Part shown: positions 1 to 5,089 of the stretch, one piece after another
Numbering within the stretch: position 1 is the stretch's first letter
Layout of the letters: each line of letters starts with the position of its first letter
NCBI GenBank assembly: GCA_964420035.1
Contig: CAYQQR010000083.1
Location: 1 to 5,089, forward strand
DNA from: CAYQQR01 sp964420035
GTDB lineage: Bacteria; Bacteroidota; Bacteroidia; Bacteroidales; SM23-62
Direction: 5' to 3'
DNA: 5,089 nt
The notes under the pieces: generated by a model
Seen by the model: only the letters and a program-made list of their open reading frames with translations
The model's database searches: none
What the model was told of the DNA's origin: nothing
Position numbers and translations under genes: made by a program

Positions 1-2
1 CA

Positions 3-27
3 GGATAAAGCTGAAAAGACTTTATCC
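3..27. repeat. Perfect 8-bp inverted repeat upstream of the cytochrome operon
   Basis: GGATAAAG at 3-10 is matched exactly by its reverse complement CTTTATCC at 20-27, with a 9-base spacer. As RNA this could form a modest hairpin, but the stem is AT-rich and no T-run follows it, so it is a poor intrinsic terminator on the plus strand. It lies 70 bases before the start of the pentaheme cytochrome gene, so it could be an operator or the tail of an upstream transcript. The repeat is directly visible; any role is a guess. Confidence 0.45.
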
Positions 28-96
28 GACAATATCATCTTGACATGACACTAGTCTTTTTAGCGGTTATAAAATCTGTTCTGAATTAGTAACTTT

Positions 97-1458
97 ATGC
101 TAATCATGAACTCAAAATCAAGTATCTTCGGTATTACTGGATTGGTCCTCATTGCGCTATTCTTTTTGGGATCCGGACTTCATGAGATGAAGCAGCATGA
201 GTACAAGTACGAGGATTTTGAGACCCCCGAGTATTGCAATCAGTGTCATAAATTATTCTATCAGCAGTGGGACCAGTCCATGATGTCGGATGCCTACGAT
301 CATCACTGGGACGAGATCGAGTATTTCAAGCTGGCCGTTCCCCATTCAGAGAAAGCAGAGAATATGAAAGGGGTGCATGAGGGATGCAACGGGTGCCACA
401 CCCCTATGGCTTACCTGACAGGAGATATGCCTCCCCCCGATCCGAAAACAAATCCCAGGGCCAACGAATCGGTGTCCTGTGAAGTTTGCCACAACATAAA
501 AGGCTATGAGGGTCAGCAACCCTTCAACCATAATTATATCCTGGAAACCGGTGATACCAAATATACAGTCCGAAAGGGGGAAACCACTTCACCGGTGCAC
601 GAGATCCGGGCCACTGAACTCCATGGAACCTCTGAATTTTGCGGTATATGCCATAACGAAATGAGCCCTTTTGGTACCTGGGTGAAATCCACGCAAATTG
701 AGTTGAAGGAAGGTCCCTACTACAAGGAAGGCGTGGTGTGCCAGGATTGTCATATGACCCGGGCCAGGGCAAAAACGGCCATCATGGGAACCACCTATGA
801 TGATGCGAAAATGCACCTCTTCCATGGCGCACACGATCCCGGCAAACTGAACGGCGTAATCGAGATCAGGATCACCCCCGACCGGCAGGGGGTGGTGCCC
901 GGTGAACCGGTTATCTTTACCGTGGCCCTTTTCAATCAGAAGACCGGCCACAAATTCCCAACCGGCTCCGTGGAGGACCGGATTGTCTGGTTGCATATGG
1001 AAGCCGTTGATGAGAACGGCAAGGTTTACCATTTACCTGTGGATAAGAAAGGATTTGATGGGGAAGAATACACCATTGCATCGGATGTGCTGGCTTACCA
1101 GGATCTCGGGATTCCCCTGGGAATAGAAAATTTCGAGGGCTTGCGCCGGGAAGATGTGCCCATTGGTGACCGTATCTTCCGTATGCCCTATTTCGATCCC
1201 CAGGGCAGAATGACCATCATGCAGTGGAACACCGATTCCCTGGGTGTGGATTATCGCTTCGGGCCCAGGGAAACAAAACTAGAAACCTACACTTTCGATG
1301 TTCCTTACGATATCACCCCGGGGAAATTAATGGTAAGGGCCGAAATGAAATACAGGCTCCTTGTGAAACCGGTAGGAGAATATTTGCTGGTCCCCTCAGA
1401 GGAATACGAGGCCCGTACCGTAAACAAGCAACAGATCGAAATAGAAATATATCCATAA
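97..1458 (+). CDS. Exported pentaheme c-type cytochrome, cytochrome c554-like
   Basis: Probable periplasmic electron carrier with five covalently bound hemes. Five CXXCH sites are visible: CNQCH (residues 47-51), CNGCH (97-101), CEVCH (128-132), CGICH (182-186) and CQDCH (215-219). The first sits in a C-x2-CH...QW-x2-S context typical of the cytochrome c554/c-prime group, whose founding member has four hemes, so this one has an extra site. Residues 8-27 form one hydrophobic segment, either an uncleaved membrane anchor or a signal peptide; the cleavage site is not clear. From about residue 255 to the end there are no heme motifs; this part looks beta-rich and carries TGHKFPTG (283-290), a motif I recall from C-terminal domains of related multiheme cytochromes, where the His could serve as a distal ligand. 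Start: ATG at 97, with ATG at 106 (fourth residue) equally possible; neither has a clear Shine-Dalgarno sequence. It is followed after 13 bases by a monoheme barrel protein, which suggests co-transcription and partnership. Multiheme type is certain; the exact redox partner is unknown. Confidence 0.93.
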   Translation: MLIMNSKSSIFGITGLVLIALFFLGSGLHEMKQHEYKYEDFETPEYCNQCHKLFYQQWDQSMMSDAYDHHWDEIEYFKLAVPHSEKAENMKGVHEGCNGCHTPMAYLTGDMPPPDPKTNPRANESVSCEVCHNIKGYEGQQPFNHNYILETGDTKYTVRKGETTSPVHEIRATELHGTSEFCGICHNEMSPFGTWVKSTQIELKEGPYYKEGVVCQDCHMTRARAKTAIMGTTYDDAKMHLFHGAHDPGKLNGVIEIRITPDRQGVVPGEPVIFTVALFNQKTGHKFPTGSVEDRIVWLHMEAVDENGKVYHLPVDKKGFDGEEYTIASDVLAYQDLGIPLGIENFEGLRREDVPIGDRIFRMPYFDPQGRMTIMQWNTDSLGVDYRFGPRETKLETYTFDVPYDITPGKLMVRAEMKYRLLVKPVGEYLLVPSEEYEARTVNKQQIEIEIYP

Positions 1459-1471
1459 AAAAGAAGATATT

Positions 1472-2671
1472 ATGAAAGCCAGACGTATTGCTTTAGTGGT
1501 TCCATCATTGTTTTTTCTGTTCAACCTGCAAACCCATGCAATACCGGCTTTTGCGCGCAAGTACGGGATTAGCTGCATTACCTGTCATGCACCATCCGCT
1601 CCTAAACTGAAAGCTTTCGGGGACCAGTTCGCCGGAGATGGTTTCCGGATGGAAGAATACCAGGCACCCCGTTATTACCAGGAAACGGGCGACCAGAAAC
1701 TTTCTCTCCTGAGAGAATTCCCCCTGGCAGTAAGAATGGACGGGTATTTCCAGGCAGTGGCGGATGAAACGGGAAAGACCGATCTTTCGGCCCCCTACCT
1801 GATAAAACTCCTGTCAGGCGGCTCCATATCGGATCACTTCAGCTATTATTTCTATTTCTATATGAGTGAACATGGCGAAGTGGCCGGGGTCGAAGATGCC
1901 TTCCTGATGTATAATAATCTTTTCAATACCGACCTGGATGTCTATTTCGGGCAGTTCCAGGTATCGGATCCGCTTTTCAAGCGGGAACTCAGACTCACCT
2001 TTGAAGATTACAGTCTGTATACCGCCCGGGTGGGTATCTCGGATATCAGCATGAAATATGACCATGGGCTTATGCTGACCTATGGATTGCCCACTGCAAC
2101 CGATGTGATCTTCATGGTGGTGAACGGTAACGGACTGGCTGAAGCGACTTTCAATAATTTATTCGATAAGGATAAGTACAAGAGCTTTTTGGGAAGAGTA
2201 TCCCAGGGGATAGGAAAAAACCTCCGGGTGGGGATCGTCGGTTACTATGGAAAAGAGGAACAGGAAAATTTCATCAGGCAGGGCATAACCAACGAAACCA
2301 TTTTCTTCGGTCCGGATGCCACGGTCACCCTTTCCGATATCCTGGAATTCAACATGCAATATCTCCTGCGAAAGGACGGGGAGGTCTATCCTGAATCCAC
2401 GGAATTGAACAGCATCAAGGATATCCATACGAATGGAGTATTGGGTGAAGTCGTATACAGTCCCGGGGGAGATGAAAGCAACTGGTATGCCGTTGGTTTA
2501 TATAATTACGTAGAATCCAGTTATGAGCCCGCGGATTATCACTCGGCCACCTTACATCTTGGATACCTTGTGCGTAGAAATATCCGGTTCGGAGCGGAAT
2601 TCACGCAGATATTCACCGATCCGCGGGCCCAGGTAAGCCGGTTTTCCCTGAACTTCGTGTCGGGCTTTTGA
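1472..2671 (+). CDS. Outer-membrane monoheme cytochrome-porin fusion, Cyc2-like
   Basis: Likely an outer-membrane beta-barrel carrying one c-type heme, able to move electrons across the outer membrane. The signal peptide is clear (basic MKARR, hydrophobic core 7-19, probable cleavage after THA at 23). The mature N-terminus begins IPAFARKYGISCITCH, with the heme site at 35-39, then P-x-L-x2-FG-x2-F-x3-GF (44-58). This closely resembles the PxFARxxGxxCxxCH...FGRxFKxxGY signature recalled for Cyc2 iron oxidases and related monoheme porins. Residues from about 80 to 399 show repeated short amphipathic stretches rich in Tyr, Phe and Gly, separated by polar loops, and the chain ends in Phe (NFVSGF), as outer-membrane barrels do. 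About 320 barrel residues would suit roughly 16 strands. It starts 13 bases after the pentaheme gene, with a weak purine-rich stretch (AAGAAG) ahead of the ATG. Iron oxidation is not shown: relatives of this layout occur in organisms with no known iron oxidation, and the FGR/FK positions differ here (FGD, FA). Confidence 0.82.
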   Translation: MKARRIALVVPSLFFLFNLQTHAIPAFARKYGISCITCHAPSAPKLKAFGDQFAGDGFRMEEYQAPRYYQETGDQKLSLLREFPLAVRMDGYFQAVADETGKTDLSAPYLIKLLSGGSISDHFSYYFYFYMSEHGEVAGVEDAFLMYNNLFNTDLDVYFGQFQVSDPLFKRELRLTFEDYSLYTARVGISDISMKYDHGLMLTYGLPTATDVIFMVVNGNGLAEATFNNLFDKDKYKSFLGRVSQGIGKNLRVGIVGYYGKEEQENFIRQGITNETIFFGPDATVTLSDILEFNMQYLLRKDGEVYPESTELNSIKDIHTNGVLGEVVYSPGGDESNWYAVGLYNYVESSYEPADYHSATLHLGYLVRRNIRFGAEFTQIFTDPRAQVSRFSLNFVSGF

Positions 2672-2703
2672 ACGGGTAATCCTAAATCTCATACAAGCTA
2701 CTC

Positions 2704-4908
2704 ATGAAAAAACTGTTATCATTTGCCTTGTGCACTATGATCGTGCAATTCTCTTGTACCCCCGATAGGCCGCCGCAACGGGTTGAGCAATGGGACTATT
2801 TTGAGCTTCAACTGCAGGGCCCCTCGGCGGGTAATCCTTTCAAGGAGGTGAACCTGGAAGCTGAATTCAAATCCGGTACGCACAGCAGGACGGTCAGGGG
2901 ATTCTACGACGGGTCAGGAGTGTATAAGATTCGTTTCATGCCCGGATTAAGGGGTAAATGGAGCTATACCACTTCTTCCAATGTGTCTTCTCTGGACGGT
3001 CATAGCGGCAGTTTTGAATGTGTAGCACCTTCACCCGGCAACCATGGCCCGGTAAGTGTTTTTAATAGCTATGGTTTCCGGTATGCAGATAAAACCCCTT
3101 ATTACCAGGTAGGGACCACCTGCTATGCCTGGGCACACCAGGGGGATTCCCTGGAGGAGGTCACCCTGAATACTTTGTCCGAAGCCCCTTTCAATAAGCT
3201 GAGGATGTGCATATTCCCAAAATCCTATGTATACAACCTGAACGAGCCGGTTTACTATCCCTTTGTGCGGGACAGTGCAGGCAAACACGATTTCGAGCGC
3301 TTCAACCCGGCATTCTGGGAGCACATGGAAAAAAGAATATTGCAGCTGCAGGACCTGGGCATCGAGGCCGACCTGATCCTTTTTCATCCTTATGACCGGT
3401 GGGGGTATGCAACCATGCCGGATTCGGTGGATGATTTTTACCTGTGCTACGTGATACCAAGGTTTTCCGCTTTCAGGAACGTCTGGTGGTCGGCAGCCAA
3501 CGAATTTGACTTCATGGATGACAAAAGCATGGACGACTGGCACCGGTATTTCAGGATCATCGCTGAGGAGGATCCCTATGATCATTCGCGTTCGATCCAT
3601 AACGGTGCAGTCATGTACGATCACAGCCTGCCGTGGATCACTCATGCCAGCATTCAGAGCACCCATTTTGACAGTGCCCGGGTATGGAGGGAGCGATGGA
3701 AGAAACCCCTGGTCTATGATGAATGCCGGTACGAGGGCGATGTTCCCCAGGGATGGGGGAACCTGACACCTGAGGAGATGACGGCCATGTTCTGGAAAAG
3801 TCTGATCACCGGCAGCTGGGCCGGTCACGGCGAGACCTACAAGCACCCGGAAGATATTCTCTGGTGGTCCAAGGGCGGAGTATTGCATGGCAAAAGTCCG
3901 GAAAGGATCGCATTCTTCAAAACATACCTTGAAGAACTTCCCGAAACCGGGATCGAGCCCATGGATCAATATTCCGCGGGCAATTACGGGGAACGGTATT
4001 ATTACTATTTCGATGAAGAAACCCCCGCTGAATGGAGCTTCGACCTTCCCGGCAGGAGAAATTACCGGGTCGTGCTGATCGATACCTGGAACATGAAAGC
4101 CGATACGCTGGAAGGCTTGTACCAGGGTTCCTTTACCATTCCCATGCCCGGGAAACCTTATATGGCGGTTAAAATTGAATCGACCGGACCGGTGTTCCCG
4201 GTAGGAAAGCCTGAACTGGTCCGCGGGGGGATCGTCTTCCAGGAAGATGCCCGGATCATTTTCGTGGATACGGCCACCGTACGGCTCCGGCATTCTTTTG
4301 ACCCGGAGATACGCTATACGCTGGATGGCAGTGAGCCGGACCGGGATGACCAAGAGTATGATGGCCCCTTCCGGATTACGGAACCCGCCCGGGTCAAAGT
4401 AGCTGCCTTTGAACAGGACAAAAAAGGGAAAACAGCAAGCTATGAATTTATGCCGGTAAGTCTGCAGCCTGCCCTGGATATTAAAGATCCCGAACCGGGG
4501 ATAGAGTATACCTACTATACGGGAACGTGGACCACGCTGCCGGATTTTGACAAACTACAACCTGCACGCTCCGGGGTATTGGATGAGGTGAGTCTGGATA
4601 TCGAGCGGGCGGCCGATTATTTCGGAATGGTATTCAGGGGATACATCAGGGTCCCTTACGATGGTTTATACACCTTTTATACCGCTTCCGACGATGGCTC
4701 AAAGATCCTGATCGACGCCAAAGAGGTGGTGATCAACGACGGCCAGCACGGTGTGCGCGAGGAATTCGGGCAAATAGCCCTGGAAGCCGGATTTCATGAG
4801 TTCGAAGTACAATTCTTTGACAACTGGTACGAGGAAGTGCTGAAGCTGTATTTTTTCCATGAAAAGACCGGATTACAGGATGTTACCGGCGAACTACTCT
4901 ATTACTAA
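2704..4908 (+). CDS. Secreted lipoprotein glycoside hydrolase: DUF5060, DUF4038-like catalytic domain, DUF5605, PA14
   Basis: Predicted glycosidase acting at the cell surface or in the periplasm; the substrate is not identifiable. The N-terminus is a lipoprotein-type signal with Cys18 (QFSC), a loose lipobox as is common in Bacteroidota. Domains in order: DUF5060 beta-sandwich (about 27-106, with GFYDGSGVYKIRFMP); a (beta/alpha)8 barrel of the DUF4038/apiosidase-like kind (about 118-415), starting YGFRYADKTPYY; a DUF5605-like beta domain (about 420-492, with VLIDTWNM and PGKPYMAVKI); a chitobiase/Fn3-associated type domain (about 508-583, with IRYTLDGSEP); and a PA14 domain (about 597-722, with GLYTFYTASDDGS). 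Clan GH-A style catalytic residues are visible: Asn266-Glu267 in WWSAANEFD as acid/base, and Glu340 in LVYDEC as likely nucleophile. Proteins with only the first three domains are, from memory, near 500-560 residues; the extra length here is the two C-terminal modules, which probably bind carbohydrate. It begins 32 bases after the cytochrome-porin gene with no clear ribosome-binding site or promoter between, so it may be the last gene of the operon. Confidence 0.88.
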   Translation: MKKLLSFALCTMIVQFSCTPDRPPQRVEQWDYFELQLQGPSAGNPFKEVNLEAEFKSGTHSRTVRGFYDGSGVYKIRFMPGLRGKWSYTTSSNVSSLDGHSGSFECVAPSPGNHGPVSVFNSYGFRYADKTPYYQVGTTCYAWAHQGDSLEEVTLNTLSEAPFNKLRMCIFPKSYVYNLNEPVYYPFVRDSAGKHDFERFNPAFWEHMEKRILQLQDLGIEADLILFHPYDRWGYATMPDSVDDFYLCYVIPRFSAFRNVWWSAANEFDFMDDKSMDDWHRYFRIIAEEDPYDHSRSIHNGAVMYDHSLPWITHASIQSTHFDSARVWRERWKKPLVYDECRYEGDVPQGWGNLTPEEMTAMFWKSLITGSWAGHGETYKHPEDILWWSKGGVLHGKSPERIAFFKTYLEELPETGIEPMDQYSAGNYGERYYYYFDEETPAEWSFDLPGRRNYRVVLIDTWNMKADTLEGLYQGSFTIPMPGKPYMAVKIESTGPVFPVGKPELVRGGIVFQEDARIIFVDTATVRLRHSFDPEIRYTLDGSEPDRDDQEYDGPFRITEPARVKVAAFEQDKKGKTASYEFMPVSLQPALDIKDPEPGIEYTYYTGTWTTLPDFDKLQPARSGVLDEVSLDIERAADYFGMVFRGYIRVPYDGLYTFYTASDDGSKILIDAKEVVINDGQHGVREEFGQIALEAGFHEFEVQFFDNWYEEVLKLYFFHEKTGLQDVTGELLYY

Positions 4909-4937
4909 GTATTGTAGCTTGTTTCTTGCCTTTCGTT

Positions 4938-4951
4938 TCTGGTCTCTGGTC
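4938..4951. repeat. Tandem heptamer repeat, two copies of TCTGGTC
   Basis: TCTGGTC occurs twice head to tail with no mismatch (4938-4944 and 4945-4951), in the non-coding region after the glycosidase gene. Two copies can arise by chance or by slippage; it is noted because a second tandem duplication lies about 40 bases downstream. Confidence 0.6.
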
Positions 4952-4993
4952 GTTTATGGGTTACGATATAAGTGAGGGTATGACTTCAAGTCG

Positions 4994-5009
4994 TGTCTCA
5001 ATGTCTCAA
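4994..5009. repeat. Tandem octamer repeat, two copies of TGTCTCAA
   Basis: TGTCTCAA occurs twice head to tail with no mismatch (4994-5001 and 5002-5009). It directly follows the small palindrome at 4982-4992. The repeat is plain in the sequence; no function is claimed. Confidence 0.65.
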
Positions 5010-5089
5010 CGTCCTTTATTTTGTACTGCCTGGAACGTACAGTCCTTGCCTAAATATGTTGACCGAAATTAAAACAAAAAAAGGTTAAC

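Larger units (their letters stand above)
4909..5089. other. Non-coding 3' region with short tandem repeats, no clear terminator
   Basis: No credible coding frame is seen after the glycosidase stop. The region is T-rich on the plus strand near its start (4920-4940) and A-rich at the end (5066-5082). It holds two perfect short tandem repeats (separate entries), a short palindrome GACTTCAAGTC (4982-4992), and a 7-bp inverted repeat with one G.U pair (GTTGACC 5058-5064 with GGTTAAC 5083-5089, 18-base A-rich loop). None has the strong stem plus T-run of an intrinsic terminator. The A-rich end may be the leader of a gene beyond the window. Confidence 0.5.

Noticed and set aside
40..73. TTGACA (40-45) and TATAAA (68-73) as a promoter
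   Set aside because: The spacer is 22 bases, too long for a standard sigma-70 promoter, and no good match to the Bacteroidota -7 element TAnnTTTG lies at the right distance from the TTG.
589..1032. Minus-strand open frame of 147 codons opposite the pentaheme cytochrome gene
   Set aside because: It overlaps two of the heme sites of the plus-strand gene and its translation shows no domain or signal; treated as an antisense shadow.
1472..2671. Assigning the gene as cyc2, an iron oxidase
   Set aside because: The layout and heme context fit, but key positions of the signature differ and relatives occur outside iron oxidizers; the gene symbol was left empty.
3031..4353. Long minus-strand open frame of 440 codons opposite the glycosidase gene
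   Set aside because: It lies wholly inside a gene with clear domains, its translation shows no recognisable domain, and long antisense frames arise easily from codon bias in the real gene.
5022..5041. TGTAC...GTACA inverted repeat as a terminator
   Set aside because: The stem is only 5 bp with a 10-base loop and no T-run follows.
5051..5058. TAAATATG as a -7 element of a promoter for a gene beyond the window
   Set aside because: It matches TAnnTTTG except at one base, but no TTG lies at the expected distance upstream and the downstream gene is not in view.

Overview
The window carries three same-strand genes that together fill almost all of it, read left to right with gaps of 13 and 32 bases. 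The likely source is a Bacteroidota bacterium, probably an environmental, polysaccharide-degrading lineage. The reasons are starts without a clear Shine-Dalgarno sequence, a loose lipobox on the glycosidase, and a DUF5060/DUF4038/DUF5605-type glycosidase with chitobiase-like and PA14 add-on domains. This is inferred from gene content and style; there is no phylogenetic marker in the window.

Layout: 1-96 is a short leader with a perfect 8-bp inverted repeat. 97-1458 encodes an exported pentaheme c-type cytochrome related to the cytochrome c554 group, with a heme-free C-terminal beta domain. 1472-2671 encodes an outer-membrane protein with a single heme site (CITCH) just after the signal peptide, followed by a long beta-barrel-like region; this resembles the fused cytochrome-porin (Cyc2-like) layout. 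2704-4908 encodes a large secreted lipoprotein glycoside hydrolase with a (beta/alpha)8-type catalytic domain and C-terminal PA14 domain. 4909-5089 is non-coding and holds two short perfect tandem repeats but no convincing terminator.

The first two genes look like one functional unit: the pentaheme protein could pass electrons in the periplasm to or from the single heme held at the mouth or inside of the outer-membrane barrel. That would make a small electron conduit across the outer membrane. The direction of flow and the outside partner (metal, mineral, another cell, an extracellular enzyme) cannot be told from sequence. The glycosidase would act at the cell surface or in the periplasm on a plant or algal type polysaccharide; whether it shares more than a transcript with the cytochromes is unknown. 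The cytochrome/cytochrome-porin pair is the most interesting part of the window.
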